Positions 24,777 through 32,933 of a stretch of DNA of 35,865 nt are shown piece by piece. Source of the DNA: Solobacterium sp. (GTDB lineage: Bacteria; Bacillota_I; Bacilli_A; Erysipelotrichales; Erysipelotrichaceae); the NCBI GenBank assembly GCA_017432325.1, contig JAFRJJ010000046.1, positions 1 through 35,865 of the forward strand. The letters are read 5' to 3'. Positions within the stretch are counted from its first letter, which is position 1. Every line of letters begins with the position of its first letter. The position numbers were made by a program, and so were the translations under genes. Below the pieces are notes generated by a model. The model was not told the origin of the DNA, did no database searches, and saw only the letters and a list, made by a program, of their open reading frames with translations.

Positions 24777-25853
24777 ATGAAACAATTGCAGTTTATTTTT
24801 GTACATGGACTTTCCGGCTGGGGAAGCTATGATGAGCATTATGAAAAGAATCCTTATTGGGGCATGCATAACGGCGACCTGATGAAGTTATTGAGTGACA
24901 AAGGATATCCGTCATATGCCGCAAGCGTGGATCCCCACGGGAGCGCATGGGACCGGGCATGTGAGCTCTACGCGCAACTGACAGGCACACGTACAGATTA
25001 CGGAAAAGCTCATAGTGAGAAGAACAAACATGAACGCTACGGTCCTGACTTTACCGGGAGAGCGCTTATCCAGACAATGGACGCGGAACATTCGCTTGTG
25101 CTGACAGGACATTCCTTCGGAGGTGTAACGGTCCGTCTGTTCGCGCACCTGATGGCAAACGGGTGTCATCGGGAACAGGAAGCCACAGATCCGGAAGATC
25201 TGTCACCTTTCTTCATGGGAGGACATGCTGATGTGATCTTCGGCATTCAGACTCTGGCTTCACCTCATAACGGAACGACCGCCTATGATCTGTTTGAAGA
25301 CCCTTCCTTTGACGTTGATGCTGTCAAAGTACCGCCTCTGAGCAGACAGTTTGCGAAGCTGATCACAAAGCGCAATGCGATCGTGCCTGACGGCAGAGCT
25401 GCTGAAGACTATGCTTCATATGATATGCATATCGATGTGGCAGACAGGATCAATCAGAAGATCTCTACCCTTCCGGATACGTATTATTTTTCCGTACCGT
25501 GCTCGTTCACAAAGAAAAAAGGAAATGTACAGTATCCCGAAGTCTGGAAGATGGAACCTTTCTTTGTCAAAACATCCACCCAGATGGGTGCCTATACAGG
25601 TACGACAAAGGGCGGAATAGTGATCGATGAAACATGGCAGGAAAATGATGGCCTGGTCAATACGATCTCTGCCAAAGCACCTTCCCATGCGCCGTCCAGA
25701 CCGTTTGATCCGGACAGGATCGAACCGGGTATCTGGAATATCATGCCGGTATGGCACGGTGATCATATGTCAATGCAGGGAGGCCTGCTGAAAAGACATG
25801 AAGTAGCCTTCTTCTATCTGGAAATGGTCAAACGCTTCACATCACTGCTGTAA
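24777..25853 (+). CDS. Lipase of the staphylococcal/Geobacillus (I.5/I.6) type, leaderless
   Basis: A 358-residue alpha/beta hydrolase resembling thermophilic Geobacillus and staphylococcal lipases. FVHGLSGWG near 8-16 forms the oxyanion region. The elbow is GHSFGG with Ser113. Family blocks TDYGKAHSEKNKHERYG and GGHADVIFGIQTLASPHNGTT are clear. The Asp and His of the triad are probably in ENDGLVN and WHGDHMS. Asp59, His79 and His85 have the same spacing as three of the four zinc ligands in Geobacillus lipases. Known members are secreted, but this one begins directly with the hydrolase core and has no signal peptide, so it may act inside the cell on lipids or esters. The start has GGCAGGAG upstream. 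Confidence 0.88.
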   Translation: MKQLQFIFVHGLSGWGSYDEHYEKNPYWGMHNGDLMKLLSDKGYPSYAASVDPHGSAWDRACELYAQLTGTRTDYGKAHSEKNKHERYGPDFTGRALIQTMDAEHSLVLTGHSFGGVTVRLFAHLMANGCHREQEATDPEDLSPFFMGGHADVIFGIQTLASPHNGTTAYDLFEDPSFDVDAVKVPPLSRQFAKLITKRNAIVPDGRAAEDYASYDMHIDVADRINQKISTLPDTYYFSVPCSFTKKKGNVQYPEVWKMEPFFVKTSTQMGAYTGTTKGGIVIDETWQENDGLVNTISAKAPSHAPSRPFDPDRIEPGIWNIMPVWHGDHMSMQGGLLKRHEVAFFYLEMVKRFTSLL

Positions 25854-25859
25854 TGCAGG

Positions 25860-25883
25860 CAGGTACCACCAGGGACCTGTTTT
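25860..25883 (+). terminator. Intrinsic terminator after the lipase gene
   Basis: CAGGTACC (25860-25867) pairs with GGGACCTG (25872-25879) apart from one mismatch, then TTTTC follows. Confidence 0.7.
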
Positions 25884-25885
25884 CA

Positions 25886-25917
25886 TAAAAAAAACAGGAA
25901 CTGTTATCAGTCCCTGT
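25886..25917 (-). terminator. Intrinsic terminator after the lipoprotein gene
   Basis: On the minus strand ACAGGGACTG (25908-25917) pairs with CAGTTCCTGT (25894-25903) with one G-U, loop ATAA, then a run of eight T. Confidence 0.9.
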
Positions 25918-25923
25918 CAGTCA

Positions 25924-26622
25924 TTACAGATCTTCTTCGGGTGCCGGTATGCTTTCTTCAGCGGATACCGGAGCAGCTTTCTTCCTGTTCATGAAGAAGT
26001 ACAGTGCTCCAAGCAATACCGCAGCTCCGAAGATGACCGGGATCAGCGGATTCGGCAGTTTGCAGGTGATCACGATCTCATTCAGATCCTCAGGAAGTTC
26101 CAATGCATCGATCGTGACCGTTTTTCCTTCTGCAGTACCATAAGTTGTTTCTGCGTTATAAGGCATGTTGACAACAATGTTTGCCGAGAAACCGGCATCT
26201 TTCATTGCCTGGACGACCTCTTCTGATGATGAGGCATTTTCGGTGAGATCTTCTGCCCCGCCCATATCTTCGACTTCAGCCCTTGTGATCGTCAGGACGA
26301 GTTTGTTTCCGTCTTTAACAGCCTTCAGTTCTGATTCTGCTTTGGTACCGATAAAGCCGTGATATGTTTCATCTTCAAAATCTTCCGAAACAGCAGTCAT
26401 CACTGCATCAGGATAGCTTTCCTGAAATGACTCCATCATATCCTGGACACCGTCTTCCGGTGTTCCGCCGCCCATTGTCAGGTATTTTTCTCCGACCAGC
26501 ATCTTGACCGATTCTTTCACATTTCCGTCTTTTGCGACATCATATGTGACAGTTATTTTCATACAGCCTGTCAGCATCACTGCCAGCAGGCAGACTGCAG
26601 CTTTTTTGATCGTATTCTTCAT
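25924..26622 (-). CDS. Lipoprotein with LppM-like domain and C-terminal membrane anchor
   Basis: A 232-residue exported protein. It has a type II signal sequence with a lipobox ending LTGC (Cys20), then a beta-rich domain (KITVTYDVAKDGNVKESVKMLV) that resembles the LppM/DUF3153 group. Near the C-terminus is a membrane helix (PVIFGAAVLLGALYFFMN) followed by a charged cytoplasmic tail. ATG 26622 is chosen because GGAGGAAG lies just upstream and the signal peptide starts there; a longer in-frame start would bury the signal. It is a single-gene unit. Its function is not known. Confidence 0.75.
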   Translation of the reverse strand: MKNTIKKAAVCLLAVMLTGCMKITVTYDVAKDGNVKESVKMLVGEKYLTMGGGTPEDGVQDMMESFQESYPDAVMTAVSEDFEDETYHGFIGTKAESELKAVKDGNKLVLTITRAEVEDMGGAEDLTENASSSEEVVQAMKDAGFSANIVVNMPYNAETTYGTAEGKTVTIDALELPEDLNEIVITCKLPNPLIPVIFGAAVLLGALYFFMNRKKAAPVSAEESIPAPEEDL

Positions 26623-26648
26623 ACTTCCTCCACGATTCATTTGTTCAG

Positions 26649-26670
26649 GGAATGCTTCGTACGCATTTCC
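26649..26670. repeat. Inverted repeat in the lipoprotein leader
   Basis: GGAATGC (26649-26655) and GCATTTCC (26663-26670) face each other across seven bases, downstream of the predicted start point. It could be an operator or a leader hairpin. Confidence 0.4.
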
Positions 26671-26685
26671 TGCATTCACAATATT

Positions 26686-26714
26686 ACTATACTGTTCCCG
26701 CTGCAGTTTCTTAA
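26686..26714 (-). promoter_or_regulatory. Candidate promoter of the lipoprotein gene
   Basis: On the minus strand TTAAGA (26709-26714), a 17-base spacer and TATAGT (26686-26691). Confidence 0.5.
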
Positions 26715-26767
26715 TTTGCATTCAAAAGACAGTTTTTTTCATATTGAGACTGGAAAAGGTTCTTTGT

Positions 26768-27637
26768 TTACCTTCCCAGTACGACTGCAGTCACTCCCAG
26801 CCAGCATGTGAATGCATTTGCTATGAGAGCATACAGATATGGTCTGGAGAGTTCCTCCCTGCTGATCAGTTTGGAATAAATGAATCCCTCGATCAGGAAT
26901 ATCAGGACCTCCGCACCTGCCAGGACAGGAAAGTATGTACTGACGGAGTTGCTCAGGACGTAGTAGCGCAGCCAGATCACAATGTTCAGAAGGATCTGCG
27001 TGATCACATTGACACCGATGACTGTAAGCATGCTCTTCTGCGTATATTTCATAAAGAACATGCCGATCACGATCTCGGTTATGACCGTAACGAGCAGGCG
27101 CAGAACGACCGCGTCGTTGTCCTTCCAGTTTTTCATAATACCGTACAGCGGCTGGCGTGCATTGAACAGCAGCTTTCCGTTTTCGACGGTGATCGCCAGT
27201 TCTGTGTGAAAGACTGTTCTCGTATAGGATTCTTCAGAAAGCAGGAATGAGTCTGTTTCCGGAAAGTATACCAGTACATAAAATGTTTCAGGCGGATAAT
27301 AGCCGAATACATATGGACTGTTCTGTGCCAGAACACCCCAGAAATACAGTTGTTCCGTTCTGTCTTCATTCAGCAGCTTTGTTTCATCGATGAATTTCTG
27401 ATAGATTTCCTTATCGATCTCAGGGGCCTGTTCATCCCACCAAGGCATCCACGCGATCTGCATCGGCTGATTCGGTCCGTAGCTTTTGACAGTTGAAAGG
27501 ACCGTAACGACACATGGTTCATGGATACCGGAAAAGTCGATCACGAGATCCGGTTTCGGACCCATATCCGCATATACGGGCAGACTCATTGCGCACAGCA
27601 TGACCAGCGTTAACATCAGACTTTTCAGAATTTTCAT
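26768..27637 (-). CDS. Signal-peptide-bearing membrane protein of unknown function
   Basis: A 289-residue protein. An N-terminal signal peptide ends near SLPVYA. A soluble beta-rich outer domain of about 150 residues begins DMGPKPDLVIDF. Four hydrophobic helices follow in the C-terminal half (about 180-285), with the last near NAFTCWLGVTAVVLG. The DMGPKP start of the mature domain recurs in Firmicutes membrane proteins of unknown role, which I recall only as a pattern. ATG 27637 is chosen because an AGGAGG site lies upstream and the alternative GTG two codons earlier would place that site too close. Its promoter contains a G8 tract. Confidence 0.7.
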   Translation of the reverse strand: MKILKSLMLTLVMLCAMSLPVYADMGPKPDLVIDFSGIHEPCVVTVLSTVKSYGPNQPMQIAWMPWWDEQAPEIDKEIYQKFIDETKLLNEDRTEQLYFWGVLAQNSPYVFGYYPPETFYVLVYFPETDSFLLSEESYTRTVFHTELAITVENGKLLFNARQPLYGIMKNWKDNDAVVLRLLVTVITEIVIGMFFMKYTQKSMLTVIGVNVITQILLNIVIWLRYYVLSNSVSTYFPVLAGAEVLIFLIEGFIYSKLISREELSRPYLYALIANAFTCWLGVTAVVLGR

Positions 27638-27658
27638 GAACACACCTCCTTTATTGTC

Positions 27659-27687
27659 ATTTTATCATTGGTTTGAGGGGGGGGCAA
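27659..27687 (-). promoter_or_regulatory. Promoter with poly-C/G tract in the spacer
   Basis: On the minus strand TTGCCC (27682-27687), a 17-base spacer and extended -10 TGATAAAAT (TAAAAT at 27659-27664). An eight-base C-run (plus-strand G8 at 27677-27684) covers half of the -35 and the first part of the spacer. Confidence 0.5.
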
Positions 27688-27799
27688 ACAATCTTAAGAA
27701 ATGGATACACAGCATGGGTGTACGTCAAGGTTTATGGTTTTCAGAAACAGACAGGCTAAGTTATACTTATTATGGAGAGATATAGCAGAGGTTACAGGT

Positions 27800-28648
27800 A
27801 TGATTGAAAACATTAAGGCATTCGCTGCTGATATAGACATGACATTAACAGCTAAAGGATCAGCTCTTCCCGAAGCAACTGTGGAGGCGTTCCGTGTCAT
27901 GCGTGAAAACGGGATCCTTTTGGGATTGGCGACCGGAAGAGAACTGAACAAGAGATTATATGATCAGGCTGCGACATGGGGACTTGACTACCAGTTTGAT
28001 TTCCTGATCGGCATGAACGGAGGCATGATCTGGGACCGGTTCCATGAAGAGCCCTGGCTCATGGATCTCATGGATCAGGAAACGATGAAAGAGATCCTTT
28101 ATTACCTTAAGCCGGTCATTGATCAGTATGAGGTCTCCGTCAATGCGGAAGGCGGCGGCAACAATGCCGCGATGAATATCCATGGAGAACTGATCTCATC
28201 CATGATCAGAAGAGGATTCAAGTTTGATGACTACACAGGTGATATTGAGGGATTCTGTGAGAAACCCTGCTGCAAGCTGCTGTTCCGTACAACACCTGAA
28301 GCGGAAGCCGTCATCAGGGAACGTTTCCTTGCCCGTTACAGTGACCGTTTCCAGATCATCGGTTCCTTCCCCGGTACTGTGGAAGTTATGGAAAAAGGGA
28401 TCAATAAAGGCACCGGTCTTCAGCGCTTTGCCGAAATGAACGGCATTGACATGAAAGAGATCATTACATTCGGCGACAATGAGAACGACAATGAGATGCT
28501 CATCCGTTCAGGCTGGGGTGTCTGCCTGAAGGACGGCCAGGATATCACAAAAGCCGTCGCTGATGATATCACAGAGCAGACATGCCTGGAGGGCGGTGTC
28601 GGTCATTATCTGATTGATAAGTATCTCAAACCCAAGCATCTGATGTGA
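27800..28648 (+). CDS. HAD-IIB (Cof-type) sugar phosphatase-like protein
   Basis: A 282-residue HAD phosphatase. Motif I is AADIDMTLT with Asp11 and Asp13, motif II is LATGRE, the Lys is in INKGTGLQRF, and motif IV is TFGDNENDNEML. The C2B cap covers about residues 85-195. ATG 27800 is chosen because the longer frame upstream has no matching start site; AGAGG lies nine to ten bases before it. It lies directly before the AfuABC-like transporter genes, separated by a terminator, and could act on an imported sugar phosphate, but it has its own transcription unit. Confidence 0.85.
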   Translation: MIENIKAFAADIDMTLTAKGSALPEATVEAFRVMRENGILLGLATGRELNKRLYDQAATWGLDYQFDFLIGMNGGMIWDRFHEEPWLMDLMDQETMKEILYYLKPVIDQYEVSVNAEGGGNNAAMNIHGELISSMIRRGFKFDDYTGDIEGFCEKPCCKLLFRTTPEAEAVIRERFLARYSDRFQIIGSFPGTVEVMEKGINKGTGLQRFAEMNGIDMKEIITFGDNENDNEMLIRSGWGVCLKDGQDITKAVADDITEQTCLEGGVGHYLIDKYLKPKHLM

Positions 28649-28655
28649 TCAGCGT

Positions 28656-28703
28656 AAAAACTGCCTGATGCATGATACCGAAAATCTGCAGACGGCAGTT
28701 TTT
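28656..28703 (+). terminator. Terminator after the HAD gene
   Basis: AAAAACTGCC (from 28656) pairs with GGCAGTTTTT (28694-28703) across a long inner loop that can fold further, ending in a T-run. Confidence 0.65.
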
Positions 28704-28808
28704 CTTTGTCTTAAGGCGGGAAAATGTCATACATCCCCTTTCGCGGTGAGCACTGCTGAAGTCCGGAGATCCGCTGTTTCAGAATTTTAATCTTGCTGAG
28801 ATTGTTTT

Positions 28809-28822
28809 CGTAAACGTTTACA
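28809..28822. promoter_or_regulatory. cre-like / LacI-family operator
   Basis: CGTAAACGTTTACA has a perfect 12-base palindrome (28810-28821) and fits the catabolite-responsive element TGWAANCGNTNWCA with one mismatch at its first base. It overlaps the -35 of the transporter promoter, so binding of CcpA or another LacI-type protein would repress. Confidence 0.75.
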
Positions 28823-28845
28823 TCAATTTGGTACGGGTTTATAAT
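28817..28845 (+). promoter_or_regulatory. Promoter of the AfuABC-like operon
   Basis: -35 TTTACA (28817-28822), 17-base spacer, perfect -10 TATAAT (28840-28845), with the cre-like site over the -35. The stretch 28704-28808 before it shows no other feature I can name. Confidence 0.8.
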
Positions 28846-28895
28846 AACAATAGAGTTTTTAACAGATCACTTATAATCTATAGGAGGGAAAAATC

Positions 28896-30005
28896 GTGAA
28901 AAATCTGTTTAAATTGGTTCTTGCCGGCACAATGGCTCTGAGCCTCGCAGCTTGCAGCGGCGGCGGCAATTCAGGCGGAGGCGGCTCCGCAGCACCTGCA
29001 GACAGCGATTCCGAACTGGTCAAAGCTGCTAAAGCAGACGGTGAACTCGTTGTTTACGGTTCCTGTGAAGAGGAATACCTCGCTGCAGCATGTGAAAATT
29101 TCGAAAAGCTTTACGGAATCAAAGTCCAGTATCAGAGACTGTCCACTGGTGAAGTACAGTCCAAGATCGAAGAAGAAAACGGCAATCCGTCCGGTGACGT
29201 ATGGTTCGGTGGAACCACCGATCCGTACAACATCGCTGCCAAGAAAGGTCTTCTTGAAGCTTATGAAGCTGAGAACGCTTCACATCTCTTAGGTTCTGCT
29301 TACCGTGACGCTGATGGTTACTGGTATGGTATCTACAAGGGAATCCTCGGCTTCATGGTCAACAAAGATGAACTCAAGCGCATGGGCATTGATGAACCGG
29401 CAGACTGGAAAGATCTGCTTGACCCGAAATACAAGGGTCTGGTATGGCTGTCCAACTATAATACTGCAGGTACAGCTAAGCTCGTTATCAACACAATGAT
29501 CCAGAAGTACGGACATGATGAAGGCATCCAGTATCTCGTTGATCTGGACAAGAACGTACAGGTCTACACAAAATCCGGTTCCGGTCCTTCCAAGAATGTC
29601 GGTACGGGCGAATGCGTCGTTGGTATCGGATTCCTGCATGATGGTATTGCACAGATCGTAGACAACGGCTACGGAAACATCGGTCTGGTCATTCCGAGCA
29701 CAGGTACATCATTCGAAGTTGGTGCTACAGCGATCTTCAAAGGCGCAAAGCATCCGAATGCAGCAAAATTGTGGATCGAATACGCTCTGTCACCTGAGTG
29801 TGTAGAACTCGCAGCTAAGAACGGTTCTTATCAGTTCCTGGTCATCGACAATGCAAAACAGCCTGAACAGGCAGAAGAGTTCGGTCTGGATCCCAACAAT
29901 GTCATGGATTATGACTTTGAGGATGCAAAGCAGAACACTGAAACATACATTACTGAAGTCATGAACGCTCTCGGCGGCGGTGACGACAGATTCAAGACAG
30001 AATAA
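28896..30005 (+). CDS. ABC transporter substrate-binding lipoprotein, AfuA/FbpA-like
   Basis: A 369-residue lipoprotein (lipobox LAAC, Cys20, then a Gly/Ser-rich linker) of the periplasmic-binding-protein type II family that includes ferric-iron FbpA and hexose-phosphate AfuA. Segments such as DVWFGGTTDP, YTKSGSGPSKN and GIGFLHDG follow AfuA closely as I recall it. His248 and Asp249 in FLHD, and Glu274 in TSFEVG, lie where AfuA contacts its sugar. The start is GTG with AGGAGG upstream. A stable hairpin follows the stop. The ligand is inferred: sugar phosphate is more likely than ferric iron, given the cre-like operator and the nearby HAD phosphatase. Confidence 0.8.
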   Translation: MKNLFKLVLAGTMALSLAACSGGGNSGGGGSAAPADSDSELVKAAKADGELVVYGSCEEEYLAAACENFEKLYGIKVQYQRLSTGEVQSKIEEENGNPSGDVWFGGTTDPYNIAAKKGLLEAYEAENASHLLGSAYRDADGYWYGIYKGILGFMVNKDELKRMGIDEPADWKDLLDPKYKGLVWLSNYNTAGTAKLVINTMIQKYGHDEGIQYLVDLDKNVQVYTKSGSGPSKNVGTGECVVGIGFLHDGIAQIVDNGYGNIGLVIPSTGTSFEVGATAIFKGAKHPNAAKLWIEYALSPECVELAAKNGSYQFLVIDNAKQPEQAEEFGLDPNNVMDYDFEDAKQNTETYITEVMNALGGGDDRFKTE

Positions 30006-30022
30006 AGATGATTCTGATTAAG

Positions 30023-30049
30023 TGCGGACGGGCACACAGTCCGTCCGCA
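30023..30049 (+). terminator. Intercistronic hairpin between binding protein and permease genes
   Basis: TGCGGACGG (30023-30031) pairs with CCGTCCGCA (30041-30049), followed by a weak TTTAATGTATTT tail. It is likely a partial terminator or mRNA-stabilising structure that raises binding-protein levels over permease levels. Confidence 0.7.
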
Positions 30050-30082
30050 TTTAATGTATTTACCTGAGAAAGGAGGGGCTTC

Positions 30083-31792
30083 ATGACAAGAAAGCAAGGA
30101 AAAGATCTTGACCGCAAAAAGTTTTATGCGGATCCGGTCATTGTTACGACGATCGTTGTCCTGATCGTTTTCCTGACACTCTTTATTCTTTATCCTCTTG
30201 CGATCCTGCTGGTAGACAGCTTTGTCACCGGTGAAGGATTTACCCTGAACGTGTTCAGGCGTGTCCTCGCTATGCCCAGCTTCCGCAAGGCGATCACCAA
30301 CACTTTGAGAGTCGGTTTCCTCGTCGGTATCATGTCTGCTGCGATCGGACTCCTGTTCGCATATGTAGAAGAATATGTACAGCTGAAGACAAAGGTCCTG
30401 GAGGGACTGTTCAAAGTGATCAGCCTTCTGCCGGTCGTATCTCCCCCGTTCGTTCTTTCACTTTCAATGATCATGCTGTTCGGAAAAGCCGGTATCATTA
30501 CGCGCTATCTGCTGCATATCTATGAAAACAACGTATACGGTTTCTGGGGTATTGCGATCGTACAGACGCTTACCTTCTTCCCGGTCTGCTACATGATGAT
30601 GAAAGGATTGCTGAGAAACATCGATCCTTCCCTGGAAGAAGCTGCGCGTGATATGGGTGCTTCCCGTTTCAAAGTATTCTCGACAGTGACCCTGCCGCTG
30701 ATCCTTCCGGGTCTTGGCAACGCGTTCCTTGTAACCTTTATTGAATCGATCGCTGACTTCGCCAACCCGATGATCATCGGCGGTTCCTACGATACACTGG
30801 CGACCTCGATCTATCTGCAGATCACCGGTGCATATGACAAAGAAGGTGCTTCAGCAATGGCTGTCGTCCTGCTGACAATCACCCTGCTGATGTTCATCGT
30901 CCAGAAGTATTATCTGGAAGCCAAGAGTACAGCTACGCTTACCGGTAAGGCAAGCCGTCAGAGAATGCTGATAACAGATAAGTCGGTCACAAGACCTCTG
31001 ACAGCCTTCTGTCTGCTTGTTGCTTCGTTTGTTGTCCTGATGTACATCTGTGTTCCTCTGGGTGCACTCTTCCGGACATGGGGCTATGACTTCCATCTGA
31101 CGTTCAAGTGGTTCGGTCTTGTCTTCACCCGGTACAAGGGTCTGAAGGCATTCAAGGACTCCTTCCTGCTGTCTCTGATCGCTTCGCCGATCACAGCGCT
31201 GTTCTCAATGATCATCTCCTATCTGGTCGTCAAGAGAAACTTCCGTTCCAAGGGATTTATTGAAGCAGTATCCATGCTGGCTATGGCAGTTCCCGGAACA
31301 GTTCTTGGTGTCGGATATATCCGTGGATTCTCCGCCGGCGTATTCCGTACCGGATTCCTGCAGTCCCTGTACGGTACCGGTGCCCTGCTCGTGATCGTAT
31401 TCATCGTACGTTCCCTGCCTACCGGTACACGAAGCGGTATCTCTGCTCTGCGTCAGATCGACAAGAGCATTGAAGAGTCTGCTTATGATATGGGCGCTGA
31501 CAGCTTCACCGTATTCATGACAGTCACCCTGCCGCTGATCAAGGACAGCTTCCTTTCAGGTCTTGTTACCGCATTTGTCCGCAGTATTACCGCGATCTCT
31601 GCGATCATCCTGCTGGTTACACCGAAGTATCTGCTGATCACTGTACAGATCAATGAGTTTGCAGAGAAAGGATCTTACGGTATTGCCTGCGCATTTGCGA
31701 CTATCCTGATCATCATCACCTACAGTGCTGTTGCACTGATGAATCTCTTCATTAAACGATTCGGCACCAGCCGTGAAATAAAGGAGGCTTAA
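30083..31792 (+). CDS. ABC transporter permease, fused double domain (AfuB/FbpB-like)
   Basis: A 569-residue permease made of two homologous halves, each with about six membrane helices. Each half carries the EAA coupling loop: EEAARDMGASRFKVFSTVTLPL near 190 and EESAYDMGADSFTVFMTVTLPL near 465. Such fused permeases serve ferric-iron (FbpB/SfuB) and hexose-phosphate (AfuB) importers. The start has AGGAGG eight bases upstream. The gene lies between the binding-protein and ATPase genes with only two bases before the latter. It forms the membrane channel of this transporter. Confidence 0.9.
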   Translation: MTRKQGKDLDRKKFYADPVIVTTIVVLIVFLTLFILYPLAILLVDSFVTGEGFTLNVFRRVLAMPSFRKAITNTLRVGFLVGIMSAAIGLLFAYVEEYVQLKTKVLEGLFKVISLLPVVSPPFVLSLSMIMLFGKAGIITRYLLHIYENNVYGFWGIAIVQTLTFFPVCYMMMKGLLRNIDPSLEEAARDMGASRFKVFSTVTLPLILPGLGNAFLVTFIESIADFANPMIIGGSYDTLATSIYLQITGAYDKEGASAMAVVLLTITLLMFIVQKYYLEAKSTATLTGKASRQRMLITDKSVTRPLTAFCLLVASFVVLMYICVPLGALFRTWGYDFHLTFKWFGLVFTRYKGLKAFKDSFLLSLIASPITALFSMIISYLVVKRNFRSKGFIEAVSMLAMAVPGTVLGVGYIRGFSAGVFRTGFLQSLYGTGALLVIVFIVRSLPTGTRSGISALRQIDKSIEESAYDMGADSFTVFMTVTLPLIKDSFLSGLVTAFVRSITAISAIILLVTPKYLLITVQINEFAEKGSYGIACAFATILIIITYSAVALMNLFIKRFGTSREIKEA

Positions 31793-31794
31793 CG

Positions 31795-32871
31795 ATGGCT
31801 AAAGAGAAAAAAGGAGTTCGTCTGGAGCATATTTCAAAGATCTATCAGGATCCTAAGACAAAGAAAGAATTCTATGCTGTTAAGGACACTTCACTGGATA
31901 TCGAACCAGGTACATTCGTTACCCTGCTGGGTCCTTCCGGCTGCGGTAAGACAACAACTCTGAGAATGATCGCGGGCTTTGAAAGCCCTGATGAAGGTGA
32001 GATCTACCTCGGCGGAGAACCGATCAATGAACTGACGCCGAACAAGAGAGATACCGCCATGGTATTCCAGAGCTATGCTCTGCTACCCCACTACAATATC
32101 TTCGATAACGTCGCGTATGGTCTGAAGCTGAGAAAAATGGATAAAGCAGTGATCCAGGAAAAGGTCACCAACATCCTGAAGCTTGTCGGCCTTGAGGGCA
32201 TGGAAAGCCGTATGACGAACCAATTGTCCGGCGGCCAGCAGCAGCGTGTTGCTCTGGCAAGAGCACTGGTCCTGGAACCCGGTGTCCTGCTGTTTGACGA
32301 ACCTCTGTCCAACCTGGATGCCAAGCTGCGTGTCACGATGCGTACAGAGATCCGCAGGATCCAGCAGGAAGCAGGGATCACGGCGATCTATGTCACCCAT
32401 GACCAGTCCGAAGCGATGGCGATCTCAGATAAGATCATCATCATGAACAAAGGCGTTGTCGCAATGATGGGAACTCCGCAGGAAATCTACTATCATCCGA
32501 ACAGTGAGTTTGTTGCGGACTTCATCGGTGAAGCAAACTTCCTCAAAGGTACGATCACAGAGACCGACGGATCATCCGGAACGATCAATGTCCAGGGAAA
32601 TAAGATCGCGATTCAGGAACTGAACGGACGCGCTAAAGGCGATGAGTGCACGATCGTGCTCCGTCCCGAAGCTGCTGTACTGGATGATGAGGGACAGCTG
32701 CCCTGCGATGTTACTCTGAGTACATTTATGGGAAGCTACCAGAACTACCATGTCATGGTAGGTGATACCCTGGTCAAGATCACAGACTTCAACCCCAAAA
32801 ACAAGAAGATCTATAATGTCGGAGACAAGGCTTTCGTCAAGTTTGACAGCGGAAGCGTACATGTTATCTGA
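31795..32871 (+). CDS. ABC transporter ATP-binding protein (FbpC/AfuC-like)
   Basis: A 358-residue ATPase of the CUT1/FbpC kind. Walker A is GPSGCGKT (46-53), the signature is LSGGQQQR (144-151), Walker B is LLFDEP with Glu169, and the switch is His202 in VTHDQSEA. The C-terminal 110 residues form a TOBE-type regulatory domain (LKGTITETDGSSGTI, IVLRPEAAVL). The start lies two bases after the permease stop, with AAGGAGG overlapping the permease end. It drives uptake through the preceding permease. Confidence 0.93.
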   Translation: MAKEKKGVRLEHISKIYQDPKTKKEFYAVKDTSLDIEPGTFVTLLGPSGCGKTTTLRMIAGFESPDEGEIYLGGEPINELTPNKRDTAMVFQSYALLPHYNIFDNVAYGLKLRKMDKAVIQEKVTNILKLVGLEGMESRMTNQLSGGQQQRVALARALVLEPGVLLFDEPLSNLDAKLRVTMRTEIRRIQQEAGITAIYVTHDQSEAMAISDKIIIMNKGVVAMMGTPQEIYYHPNSEFVADFIGEANFLKGTITETDGSSGTINVQGNKIAIQELNGRAKGDECTIVLRPEAAVLDDEGQLPCDVTLSTFMGSYQNYHVMVGDTLVKITDFNPKNKKIYNVGDKAFVKFDSGSVHVI

Positions 32872-32878
32872 TCTGCTT

Positions 32879-32917
32879 AAAAAGCGTTCTGCCGGATTTG
32901 GCAAAACGCTTTTTTTT
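32879..32917. terminator. Bidirectional terminator after the AfuABC-like operon
   Basis: AAGCGTT (32882-32888) and TGCC (32890-32893) pair with GGCA (32900-32903) and AACGCTT (32905-32911), flanked by an A-run and a T-run, serving the convergent XRE gene too. Confidence 0.88.
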
Positions 32918-32933
32918 ATGCATTGTAAGAGGA

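Noticed and set aside
27701..27799. A 33-codon N-terminal extension of the HAD protein
   Set aside because: HAD motif I is expected within about ten residues of the N-terminus, and ATG 27800 gives that; the extension resembles translated leader sequence.
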